A stretch of 64,000 bases of DNA. Source: Melanocharis versteri. Its lineage: Eukaryota > Chordata > Aves > Passeriformes > Melanocharitidae. The notes beneath the pieces are model-generated. The model had not been told where the DNA came from. It saw only the letters and a list, made by a program, of their open reading frames with translations, and ran no database searches. The stretch is taken from positions 2,184,537-2,248,536 of the forward strand of contig VZTG01000482.1 in NCBI GenBank assembly GCA_013397845.1, read 5' to 3'. This document shows, piece by piece, positions 45,930 to 57,900 of the stretch. Both the position numbers and the translations under genes were made by a program. Every line of letters starts with the position of its first letter. Positions within the stretch are counted from its first letter, which is position 1.

Positions 45930-48900
45930 TTGAATCTTTGCTTTCTGTGCCGGGCTACCTCAGTGCCAGAGAGGAATGAAATGTTTTTGAACTCCCACAC
46001 AAGCAGTTTCATATATAGACTGTAAACAGATGTTTTAATAGCCTTTTCCTGCACACCACACACAGCCTTTTTCCTTTCTCTAGTTTAGGGATTTCTCATT
46101 TCTGCAAACTTTTTAATTACTGTCTATTCTTCTGTCCCAATTCACATTGAACAAAAGTACAGACTACACCTAACTCCACACTCATCTTTCATTTAAAGAG
46201 GTTCTCAGGAAGGTCTTCTGTAGCTTCTCCAGGCAGCCTAACCAAAGGCAGAACTTCTGGAAGCAATGGGTTGCTTTTGTGAATTAGGGTCCCACCACAG
46301 ACACGAACAAATCTCTCACTTGTTGTGGCCCAAACCTATCAATGCAAAATAACAGGCACAGCTCCAAAAAACTCACACTAGAGGGAGGGAGGCACGTAAA
46401 CAGTGTACAAACAATTTTATCTAAACTAAAACTGTTTTTACAAACCTTCAACCTGCTTCAGAATACTTGTTCTATCACAAACATAGATTGAGCCTGCAGT
46501 AAAACAGCAGTGTGTTTTTGGTCACTAAACATTTTGCAGCTTCCCCCAGTATACACAGATATATTTATATATACACACACATTCCAGTCAAAATTGGAGC
46601 AGGAAAGGACTTGTAGTGCAGACTTGCAACACAAGGGCTGCATTACAGCTCTAGGGTTTGCTCTCATTTGAGTGGGGGAGTAGATTGTTGAACAACATGC
46701 ATCACACAATCGAAACAGGTCTCTTCTGCTTTCTCAGAAATATTTGTCTCATCTTTTCCCAAGATCCTTTTTGAGAAAGCAGCTACAGCAGCACGACAGT
46801 AAATTAACCCCCCATTCTACTGTTAGAGTGAGGTTGATGTTGAAAAACGACATGAAATTTAGAAAACACAGATCACTATGTAAACAAGGAAGAAATTACA
46901 ACATAACAAATTATAATCACACGCCATGAATTTAAATCAATGTAGAAGTTTTCTAAAATTGGATTCGCTGAGGCAATGGCATTTGTAGGATTTTCCAGAC
47001 AATGTGAACACAAGACAGCATTCAAATAACTTGCACACGGGAATTTCTGCCCAGTCCCAATCTGGAGTGCATCATTTTGCACTACAACCAGCACCAGAGG
47101 TGGTGCAAGCAAATTACCTACAAGCCTGCAAAAAGCCATCAGAGGAGGGGAAAGGCCTGACTTTTTACGCATGTGTCATCACTGAGGGTGTTGTGTCTGT
47201 GTCAGGGGAAGGACCAGAAACTCCAGCTCCTGCCAGTACAGCACAGGCCAGGTGCTGGCACCCAAGCCTGGATAGTTCTGTGTGCTTCCTGCACCACAAA
47301 GAGCTGCCTGTCAGCAGGTGTGTGCTGGAAAGCACAAACAAAGCGGGCTTCGGGCAGGATTCACTGCAGCCCAAGCTGTGACGCCATCTCTGCTTTACAG
47401 AGAAAATTGTAGGAGGTGAGCAGGGACCAGAAGGTGCCGGAGAGGAAGAGCGGGTCTGTCCTGCGGGGCTGTGCGCCGGCGCTGAGCACCAGGTGGAGCT
47501 CGGAAATGCCATCCTGGCCAGCAGGAGTGCACCGGAGCGCCTGACTCACATGCCTTATGTCCCACTACCTCTAACACCTCCGGGGGCAAAATCTCCCCTT
47601 CATCACCCCTGTGACACCATCGTTACTGGAGCTGTCTTTCGTGCCTCTAGGCGAGCAGGAGGTGGCTGGAAGGGGATGGAAGCCTGCAGCATCCTTTTCT
47701 TGCCTGTGCCCTTCCCCTTTGTTTTCTAAGCTTCCTTCCCATGCCATCTGAGTGGCATAGCCTGTAGTATACTGAAAGCCTGATAATAAGACAGATGACA
47801 TCTGTTTAGGTCACATATTAGAAAGGATTAGTGCTTCCAGAGACTTACAGGCTACAGCTTAGTACTCTGCTATCTGAACACATTGGCCCTGGTACAGGTG
47901 ATGGCTGTCAGCTCAAGGCTCAGCACTTCTACAGCTCTAGAAAGATGGAAGCCGGACATCCAAGCAACCATGGCAAAGGATATGCACCATTCCCTTCACG
48001 GATGCAGTAAAAGCCACAAGCAACTGTGTGCCAAGTCTGGTGAAAGAGATTCAGGGGAAAGAAACAACTGCACAGCACTGGTTTTGCCTGTGGCAGGGTG
48101 CTGCCCCACAGAAAATGGACAGGCTTATTCCAGCTGACAGAGGTGAAAAGGGAGCACAACCATCTTTATACGGGGCAGAACTTCTGTCTGCAAGTTGCTT
48201 TCTGAGCAATAAAAGGAACAAAATTCTCACTAGTCCACATGTCACCCACAAAGCTTACCCATCTCTTTCCCTTTAAAACCACATGGCTCTGTAGAATTGC
48301 CCCTGTAGAGGGGCAGGGGAGCAGGATGACCCAGATTACAGCAGCAGAAAGCACCACAGCTCCCTTCCTCAGCAGGCATGAGGGGCTTGCAGGACACACA
48401 GCCCTTGGGGACAGGCAGTACTTGCAGACATGAGCAGCCCGGGGCTCTGCACATAGGCTCACAGGCATTAGATTCCCCTGTTTTGCCAAGGGTCAGCTGG
48501 ATCTTGTGGCCTGTGTAAATAACAAGGCTTTGGAAGGAAGCTGAATAGGCACATGATATTCTTAATTTCAGATCCATAGTTCTGAATGGAGGGAAAAGAA
48601 ATAAAATTTAGAAATCAATCCTAGACCCCTGAAGTCCCCTGAAGGGGAAAGACACAAGTCACTGACGTAGCAAGTTCCACTAAGTTATTTGACTGGTACT
48701 GGGAGAGTTGATTAGAATTATTTATTTCCAACACATAAACCCACATGCTGCCTCTTTCTCTCTTGCCAATTAACAGTATTACTTAGCACTAATAAACTGC
48801 TTTCATTTTCAAGGGGCTTAAGAAGACAAATTAATCACCTCAATATGTCTGAAAGGAACAGATGGCAACGAAGTATTAACATTGCAATTTCTCTGTTGGA

Positions 48901-50250
48901 AAAGCTCCTGAGAGAGGGGGCAGTAGCAGTGTCTGGAGGACACTTAGCCCTGTTCCCTCTGTGGAGCTGGGGTCTCTCCATCTCACCTCCACTCTGAGCT
49001 TCTGCTTTAACCCAACCTCACCACTCATTACTTTTCCTAGACTAAAGCTACACTGTTTTTCTTATTCAATCTTTAATAGTGAGTAACATCCTTCTAGAAG
49101 GCACATCTCCTACCTCAGCACATCTCCAGACAGGTCGTTGCTGCTTTGGATTTAAAAGACTAAATGTCTATCCAATAATGCAATTAGTCCAGCCTGTCAT
49201 TATTCTTACTGGCTATAAGCAGAGAAGTGATCAGGAAGAAATACATTGCTCTGTCCGTACAGTGGAGATGCTCCTTTTCCCTGGAAGATCTTGGTTACAT
49301 TTTGGTACAGAACAGCTGACTGCCTTTTCCTCTTCTCACTCACCCCTGTCTCAGAGGACTGTGCAAAAGTGTTGCTCTGTGGGGCCTTTTGGCTCAGCTG
49401 TACAACACAAACTTCCTTAAGCTACATCTGGAAGGAAGATAGGCTTTCTGTGGAGCAGGGGTTCCTAAAGCAAAACATATTCAGGTGAGGACCAAACAAA
49501 TAAATACAACGATTTTAAAAGTAACTGATATGACAATGACTGAGCAACTGTTTAGTGTGTTGGTTTGGCTTTTTTTAAAGAACTGATTTAACTATGAAAG
49601 ATTTTTATTTAAAGCATTGAGATAATACCCTCTATTTCAGTATTTAACCCCACAGTCAAAGATTATCTCAAATTGAAACTGCAATGATAATAGTCAGTGT
49701 CAAATGCCTGACAGGTTTTGGTCTGTCCTCTAGGAATGGTAACAGTAAATATTAATTCAGAATGAAATGAATTATTCTAACACCTTTTCAGAACTATTTC
49801 AGCAGCATACTGATATTAGTATCAATTCCCTTCAATCTGTGCTGAGCCACTGAGCTAAGCATCTCAGCCCATTATCAATCTCAGCCATCAAGTATCAATG
49901 TACAATGAAATCCTTCTAGAGACATGAGTTAGTGCCTAGGGACACCATAACATATCCAAAATACTGCATTAACTGGGGCTGTACCCATATGTTAAGGTAG
50001 AGAAGGCGCATTGAGGCAAAAGGGTTAAGCACCCAGTGTGCCAGTGAGGCACATCCCTCGCTGAGGATTCCTGGGAAAGGCAGCCCCACTCTGCTCAGCT
50101 GTAACTGGTACCAGGGCATTCAGGCTGGGGAGCAGAGGCAGCATGATGCAATGCAAACTGGTTTTTGGTGGGCTTGAGAAAATAATACACCCTGATTTCA
50201 ACCTAGCTCGACAAGCATCTGTGTTCAGCATTGACCCACTCAGTTATAAA
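45930..50250. other. Intergenic stretch between orphan islands and GPRIN2
   Basis: No gene recognised. A moderately GC-rich part (47.1-48.6 kb) gives many overlapping frames on both strands, none with recognisable domains. No CR1 or SINE copy was seen by eye. Confidence 0.5.
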
Positions 50251-50273
50251 TCTAGTGTGAGTTTTCCTGCTAC

Positions 50274-53170
50274 TTTATTTATATTTAAAAGTAGAATGTA
50301 ATGGATTTGGATTTCCCTAAGTTAGAAAACATTTAAAAACAGAGTTCTCACATTTACAAGAGTAACACTTCAACAGAGAATACTTAATATACAAAATGGC
50401 TGCATTTAAATTTTTAAAAAAATTGAACGTAAATGCAAAGTGAATCCAAATAGCCCTTTTTTTAAGGCTTCGATTGTACAAGTGAAACAACTTGTTTTAT
50501 CCCTGTAGCTAATATTCAGATGAGTGTTTGTTGTTGAGCTTTTTCTCAGATTTCCATTATGTTCTTGTGCTTTAAACCTTTCCAAAAGTGTAGTAAGTCC
50601 TCAAACATAAACACTATTTTTTGTAAATAACAGCAACCCTGATTAAAAACATGAAGATTCAGAATGCCTGTAATGAGTGACCATCTGTTTTCCTGAACTT
50701 GCAAATCATTGGTATCCTTTCCCTTTACTGGTAATTTATTTTTCTCATCCAGGAATGATAATCAGAGTTTAGGACTGTAGCAGCAAGTCATACCAATGCA
50801 TAAACCATAAGTAATTGACACCAGAACTGTATGAAATACAAGAGTTGTTCCATGTTTTATAGCACAACAGCCAAAGCATTCAAGGGACTTTGCTGTATGA
50901 TTCCAGTCCCCTCTGCAAATTCTCTTTCTGACCAGTTTGATACTGGTCCTAATATATCATCTTCCTACAGTTGGGGGCTTTATTTTGGAGAGGTGCTTGG
51001 TGGCAGGGGTGGGAAGGAGAATACAGATTATTCCACATGTCAAATAGTTTCAAAGTATGGATTATTACAATGGGAGGAAGGTACTCTTGCTATTTTAAAG
51101 CTTTAGCTTGATTCTTCAAATATTTAATTCTCCCACACACCTGAGGACAAGCTAACAGAAAACACAAGGTTTTAGACCACTATAGTGCTTAAAATTCTCA
51201 AAGTGTAATGTTTGAAGAAAGGAAAAAAAAACAATGTTCAATATTCTGGACCATAAAATAAGCCCATATACAAACTGCTTAGCTAAATTCTAAGTAACAG
51301 GAGAGTAATTTTTTTTTAGTTACTCATTACTTCCTTACTCCTATTAAAGCTTCAATAAAATGAATTTTAACATCAAGAATCATTATCAAAACTTGGATGC
51401 TCACAGCTAGAGGCATCCTGAGTAAGGCATTATATTCCAGTAGTTTCACACTTGGTTTGTATAAAACTTATTTTGAGCTCAGACCTTTGAGGCCAAAGTC
51501 CAGGGTCTGAATGAAGCCTCCTGAACTCAAGGTGAGTTTCACAGGAGCCAGCTCTGTTAAATCTCACTTTGCCCAGGAGTGAAAATTTGATCTTGAACCA
51601 CTCTACATTATTAAATTAATGCATCACAGGACATTCCAGCTAGCAGGTCCTACTTCTAAGGATTTTCTAGATGAAATTTTAAAGCTGTCTTAATCGCCAG
51701 GGGCTCCTGTTCATACACAAATGTCAGGTGAACATTGTGTAGACAGCCTGCTAAGGTACTGGAAGAGAAACAAAACCAAACCAACAAAGCATGACCACAC
51801 TCACTTAAAGTAAGAGCAGGTAATTCCACAGCAGTATGTTCTCAGACACTGCAAATTTTCCTTTGAGACAGAAATGAATGTTTCTCTTCTCTCCTCATTA
51901 AAAAAAAAAAAAAAATTGCACATTTCGTTTCCCAAAGAATCTTGGGCATTGACCAAAGGCACACATGACACTGGAAATAGTATTCTCTGCTTCCTCGACA
52001 AACCTTTCACTTCAAACAGGCCCTGCACCACGGCTGCCTTACACTATCATAACAGGTTTCCCACTGAAAACTTGCTTGCAAAGTTGCTTTTAGAATAAAA
52101 TAAATCTTTAAGCTGCCCAAATGACCAAGGCACTCAGAATAACCTTAGGACTGTACTTGGGGGAAGACACAAGGTCTCACTTTCAGCAGACGCCTGACGT
52201 CAGACCAGAGAGGGAACACAAGACAGGCAAAGGTTACATGCAAACTGTCCCCTGTGGCTTATGCAAGAGCCAAATAACCACTGCTCAGGATAGATGCACA
52301 TAAGAAGAACTCACTGGAAATTACTTTTAATATAAGCAAACCAAAACTGCTCGTGAGTTGTAGGATATGGTGGTGCCACAGACTAATCTGAACAGCTTCT
52401 GTTTCAGGACTCTAAAACAAGCATTCGGTCAGTAATTAGCATTACATGAGTCATCTTTGGTAATACTGCACATTTGTGTCAATCACTTGGTAAACGTAAG
52501 TTCTGGATATTTAGAGTGTAATTCAGCATAACTACAAACTAATTGGAAAGTTGGCGGAGCAACCTCCAGCTGTACATGAGCTTGCTAAGGAAAGAGTTCA
52601 GACTAGCAACACTGAAATTACGTCACAGTTATGTAGAAAAAAGTTACATTTCTTTGTCATAGGACATTCCACTAGCTTGTTATTTTGTCTACAGTAAAGT
52701 GGGCTTATAGTCAGGATTATTATAAATTAACAGCAAAACAGCTGCCAAAACAATTTAAGTGAACGTGATTGAAAGCTAAGAACTTGGATTAAAGCATAAT
52801 TTTCTAACTTTGTTTTCTAACCCTAAATTATCAAAACACAGAAAAAAGTCATCATTATTTCAAAAAGATGCATCATTAAAAAAGAAGTTTCATTCCTTAC
52901 AATATGGTTTAAAACTAACATAGAAGAAAACAGTGCTACATTAAATACAGTCAAGAGCATTTGGATGGTATTATTTAAGTACAATCTTCTGTTCTCTGTT
53001 ATGTGGTCCAGCCATGGATTTTTCCTTGCTTTAATGTATATTTGATGATCACTGAACTTTTCTCACTCATCATGATGTGGGCTGTCCACATAAACTGTGT
53101 TAACACCTAAGAGTCAGCATTTATGTACAATTTAAGAGCAGCACAGCTATCCTACACCCTACAGCTGTGC
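50274..53170 (-). other. GPRIN2: GPRIN2 3' UTR (inferred, long)
   Basis: AT-rich sequence downstream of the GPRIN2 stop. Minus-strand AATAAA hexamers occur at 50735-50740 and 50274-50279, predicting a 3' UTR of 2.4-2.9 kb. Earlier variant signals may be used instead. A run of 16 A residues is at 51900-51915. Confidence 0.4.
50735..50740 (-). terminator. GPRIN2: Candidate poly(A) signal AATAAA for GPRIN2
   Basis: First canonical minus-strand hexamer I could find after the GPRIN2 stop. Another lies at 50274-50279. Use is inferred. Confidence 0.35.
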
Positions 53171-54961
53171 TCACTCCACTGCCGTACTGGAGCGAGCACA
53201 ACAGCTTGGATATCTCAGGGAATGCATCATTGTTCTGAAAGGCCTTTTTTTCCCAGTTTTTTCAGGGGGTGGCTCCTCATTAGCTTTCTCAGCTGCCTCA
53301 GCAGGCTCTGTCTGGAACTGTTCTATTTGAAACTCAAGATGTTTTTGGATGGCTACCCCGAGGACTTCTGGATCCACAGATGCCCCATACACTTCCCAAG
53401 TCATTCCTTCATCATCCCATCTCACTTCACGAACTGGAGTTTTGGGGGCCTCCAAGTCGTGCTCCAGGTTCACCTCTGGGAACACATGTGAGTGACCTTC
53501 TGCTGCAGCCGCTGGGCTTGTTGCCACTGATTTGCATTCCATGGTTGGAAGAGTTTGTACCTCGGCGTCTCTACGCTCCAGAGCTGGTTTCAGGCCTTTG
53601 GTTATGTCATTCGTAGAAGTCATAGTCCACACATCCTTGGTTGTCACTACCGTGTCTGCACCTTGCTGGCTGCCCAGGGCAACACGGGCAGCCTTGGCTT
53701 CTGGAGGAGCTCTCTCCTGCTGAGCATGTGGCAGTTGTTCTCCAGGAACGTTACAGCCCTTCAGGATTTTCTTGGCATCCAGGCCTGATTCACTTACTGA
53801 AGACACCAGCTTAGGATATGTCAGAATGTCTGAAGCAGAATAGGAATGAAAGTAGCCAGGTGCTGCCTGCTCTTTTCCTGTCTCACTAACGGAGCACACC
53901 AACCGCGGGACGAGCTGTATGGACGGGATGGGCAAGGAGTGGCAATAGGCTGGGATGGTGGCATCTGCCCTCAAGGTGTCCTGCCTGAGACTGCAGGGCC
54001 CTGCAGAGTTGTTGTGAACCGTCATCACCATGGGGGAGTACGCAGAGTTTGGAATATTACCGTAAGTCAGACCGCCATGAATAATCCCAGGGGCTTGACT
54101 GAACATTGTCCTGTTTGGGAAACCATTTCCAGGCATGTGGGGTCCTGGAACAGCAGTGTGAAATGTTCCAGGATCTGTGTAAACAGTAGTGTTACGTGGA
54201 ATACTGCCACTGTCAAAGGTATTTGTGGGTACTTGTTGGTCTCTAGGTAGGACTGGAAGATGAGTCACAGGGTTTTGATTGTGAGATGTATTTTCATTTG
54301 TTTCTGATCCATATCTCTGCATTTGGAAAGACATCCTAGCCACTGGCGGACCATGCCTGCAGCCAGAAGAGCTTAGGCCGGAGTGAGTAGCACTGGTTTC
54401 TATGTGAGTGACATAAGTCTGCTGTTTGCAGCTGCAGGTTAGGTCTGAGTGGCTTCTCTGAAGGGCAGTTCCTGATTCTTCCATTTTACACAGGCCTTGC
54501 TGGTGAACAAAGCAGGCTGAAGAAACATTCTCAACAGTGCTGCTCTTTACACACATCTTAGTGTCCCCCATTCCCCAGGATGCTGAGGACTGTTCAGTGA
54601 CAAGAACATGGTTTGCATTCTTAGTTCTGGCCTCTGAATGGTCATTGGCTGACTGGTCATTTATGGTTTGGACCTCTGATCCAAGTCCCATCATTCCAGG
54701 CTGCGAGGGGGACCATCCAGGACTCTGCACACTCCTTGCATCACTCCTGTTTTCCAGGATATGGCAGATGGTGCTACTGTGGCTTTTCTTCAGCTCCTGT
54801 TTGTTTTGCCTTTCCTCTAAACTGCTCGAGTGCCCAATGCAGGTCAGATTTGAGGAGCTCTTGGATAGGGGGTGACTGTTGGCATTCAAGAGACTGTGAC
54901 AAGTAGAACTTAGTGAGTCCTGGTAGGAATGGGTGTGGAGCTGGTGGCTGTCAGCTGACAT
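53171..54961 (-). CDS. GPRIN2: GPRIN2, G-protein-regulated inducer of neurite outgrowth 2
   Basis: GPRIN proteins bind activated G-alpha (Gi/o/z) at the plasma membrane and promote neurite outgrowth. A single exon encodes all 596 residues, starting MSADSHQLHTHSYQDSLSST and ending SCCARSSTAVE before TGA. A TTGCAG acceptor (54978-54980) leaves 16 untranslated bases before the ATG. Blocks shared with human GPRIN2 as remembered are LSKSSSNL, ALQRSHSDL, YPKLVSSVSESGL, TKDVWTMTSTND and VFPEV. The C-terminal GPRIN domain lies at residues 510-550 (VREVRWDDEGMTWEVYGASV, DPEVLGVAIQKHLEFQIEQ). A Cys pair at 587-588 after a basic stretch could be palmitoylated. At 596 residues it is well above the 458 of human. 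The extra length is mainly in the disordered middle. Confidence 0.96.
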   Translation of the reverse strand: MSADSHQLHTHSYQDSLSSTCHSLLNANSHPLSKSSSNLTCIGHSSSLEERQNKQELKKSHSSTICHILENRSDARSVQSPGWSPSQPGMMGLGSEVQTINDQSANDHSEARTKNANHVLVTEQSSASWGMGDTKMCVKSSTVENVSSACFVHQQGLCKMEESGTALQRSHSDLTCSCKQQTYVTHIETSATHSGLSSSGCRHGPPVARMSFQMQRYGSETNENTSHNQNPVTHLPVLPRDQQVPTNTFDSGSIPRNTTVYTDPGTFHTAVPGPHMPGNGFPNRTMFSQAPGIIHGGLTYGNIPNSAYSPMVMTVHNNSAGPCSLRQDTLRADATIPAYCHSLPIPSIQLVPRLVCSVSETGKEQAAPGYFHSYSASDILTYPKLVSSVSESGLDAKKILKGCNVPGEQLPHAQQERAPPEAKAARVALGSQQGADTVVTTKDVWTMTSTNDITKGLKPALERRDAEVQTLPTMECKSVATSPAAAAEGHSHVFPEVNLEHDLEAPKTPVREVRWDDEGMTWEVYGASVDPEVLGVAIQKHLEFQIEQFQTEPAEAAEKANEEPPPEKTGKKRPFRTMMHSLRYPSCCARSSTAVE

Positions 54962-54980
54962 GGCAAAAAAGAGAGATCTG

Positions 54981-57900
54981 CAAGAAATGGTGGAAAAGAA
55001 AAAGAAGCTATTTAAGTAGGAAATAAAGGTACTGGAAACTATAATCTCTACTGACCTTCTGCTTTGGCTTCTTGCTTTTCACAGTTCACAAGTACTTTTT
55101 AAAAAGCACAGTACTCTAACCTAAGTGTACTCAGACCAGTCAGTTTCCATTTGCACTTTTCCCAAAAAGTTGTTTCGTAAATTAGATCCAGGATTTATTG
55201 AAATTCTGGTGGTTTTTTCCCAATTTACAAAACAAAAAAGGAGAAAATCCTCCTTGGTTTCCACCTTTTAACAATAACTACCTCAACATTACCAAGTATC
55301 ATCCCCCAAATTCACTGGAGCCGTTTTTGGGACATTCAGAGATGTCATGTAACTTAAGCAAAGACAGAAGTATTTTCAAACTAGAGAGCTTTTTATCATG
55401 GCAATCATTAAGCCAATGACATTAACTGTATTGTCAAAACAAAAAAAGAAGTTTAGTTTTCAGTCTTTTGACATCATCATTTCAGAAGTTATCCAGTCAC
55501 TGCTGGAGCTTTTAAACCTTAAAGCCTCAACAACTGAACAAGTTCTCCCTTTTCCCCACACACTTATTATTTCCTAATAAGCTTCTTGATATTTCATGTT
55601 ACAAGAAGATCACTGTTTTAGTCCACTGTTTTCCCCAAGCCCACACAAGTGTACAGTAGGTATGGACAAAGCTGTTTTGACCCCCTGTGGCAGAGATGAC
55701 ATGAAACTCAAGGAAATTACCTCTGCCAGGCCAGTATGGGGTCACTGCCAGTGTTCCCAGAACAAATAATGCTGGGCAGCACTCCAGCTTGTGCTCACCA
55801 CCGGCACTACAGGAGGTGGCTGCAGAGAGGGATCCAGTGAAAGGCTGGAGGTGAAATTCCCAAATTCCTCTCTCTCTGTAAGGAGTCTGCACCTTCAGTG
55901 CTGCCTCTGTTAAGGGTGCGTGCTCTGGGCTCTTGGGCCGCTCACCTTTGCAAATCCACGAGCTCATGCTGGCTGTGGAAGGTGCACACTCACGGCACCA
56001 GAGGCAGGGTAAAAACGAGACAAGAAAATCTTTAGCCAAAGTCTTGCAGTTCTTCGGTCCTTTTTTTTTAGTGCACTCAGACACTTCTATTTTTAGAAAA
56101 CCTTTGTTTCTACCAGTTGGTGCAGTACCCTATACATTATTAACATTTATATTAGCAGTTTCACATCAAAGAGAAGTTGTAATTGAAGATTTTGAATCTC
56201 ACCAGATTCAGCGATCCATTTTTGCGGATTGAATCAGATCTTCCACTGATTGACTACACATTCCCTTGGTGTCACAGAGATGTTGCAACATTTGTACAAC
56301 TAAAATTATATGAATATGCTCATTACCTATCTATCCACACACATACATATATGTCTTTTCTACAAGAACTCATTGTGTTGAACAGAAAGATCCAGAGTAT
56401 TTGTGCATTGCTTCCAGGCCAAGTACTACTGGATATTTTGTTGTGCAGATGTAGAGAGTGAAAGCCACAATTTCTCATTTTAGACAACTTTCCCCCAGAT
56501 ACACTCTATGCACTCTGCCTCCTTGGCAGGTCTCCCACAGAAACCCGCACAATTTCTTGTGCATTGTATCACTAAAATAAAAATAAATGCGTGGAACAGG
56601 AAAGGCACACACGGTGAACAAAAGCACTCTGCAAATGTAGCAGGGAAGTTCACTCTTATCATCAAGGATACAGTGGCTGCAAGGGCTCACATTCAACCCT
56701 CTCAGTGAGAAGCTTCTCATACGTGATCCTTTTAACGTGATATTTCCAGGCTCCAAGAGTCACTTACCAACGTAACTGATAAGAACAGGCCTTTTGCTCC
56801 CTCTGCCAGCCAAGAGCTCTACAGCTGATCCAGGCACCTATCAGTGCTTGTAATTCCATTTCCATTGTTACCTTTGGCAGGCTAACAGGTTGCAATTTTC
56901 CCATCACCTGAAATCCACTTGTGTTGGCTCTTTTCCATAATGAAATTAAATTGAGCATGACCACATTAAAAAATAATAATATTCGCAATCACATTCTTAG
57001 GAAACTTCTCATTGTGGGCTGTGTAGCAGGGACTTGTGACTGCCAGTAATATCCTCTAGCATAGGGTTTGCTCCAAGTTGGACTGTATGCAGAAAAAAGG
57101 TGATTTCCCATCCTTCATACATGTTACCTCTCCTGCAGCCACTTCCACTCACGAGTATAGTCTGCCACACAGGGTTCAAAGGAGTCAAGAGGATTAAACA
57201 CCAGAGCAATAGCTGCCTACAAGGTGAAAACCTTACATTTAATCTCTTTAAAAGATAACACCTGCAAAGGCTCTCACACACACCTGGGTGAAACAACATT
57301 TACTAATGGAAATCCTCAGACACAAATATTGAGACTCAGGTGAAAGGAAGCTTCAAACATAGCCTGTTACAAATGATACAAGGCTGTGGGAAATTTGAAG
57401 GGCTGCCTTACAAAGTTTACAAGGTTCAAACATGCACATGTACACAGAAAGCAAGGCCTCTATTTGCTTTCTTTATGTAGCAGTGGACATTGCTGCAGAA
57501 GCCTCTGTGACTGAAAGAAGCATTTGAAACTGATTTATCACCTCATACAAAACACATTCAGATGGATGAAACAGTCCAAATATAGCGACATCACTGAAAG
57601 GGTGAACAATTTCAAAGCAAATTCACACCTGAATACACAAATAAGAAAGCAGGAACTTTTGAGGGAGATACTCTGCTATGAATATATAGAAAATTGTTAG
57701 ACAAGCAGAGAAAGGATTAGGATAGAAATGGAATTAACATCCACTATTTTTGGCTTAGCTTCAGATAGCTTATGAGGGGATCTAGGCTGCTTTCACTAAT
57801 TCCACTGAACTACTTTAAAGCAACAAATGTGTATTTTGCTATGACTTATGATTAAAGTTTTGACCTATTTAATGCACCAGTAAATTTAGTCTCAAAATAT

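Noticed and set aside
47004..48577. Cluster of overlapping 60-125 codon frames on both strands
   Set aside because: Stop-poor frames on both strands at once reflect base composition. None shows a known domain, and no consistent splice structure was seen.
55599..56084. 161-codon minus frame upstream of GPRIN2
   Set aside because: It has no recognisable domain, signal peptide or splice context joining it to GPRIN2. A frame of this length is plausible by chance in this amount of DNA.
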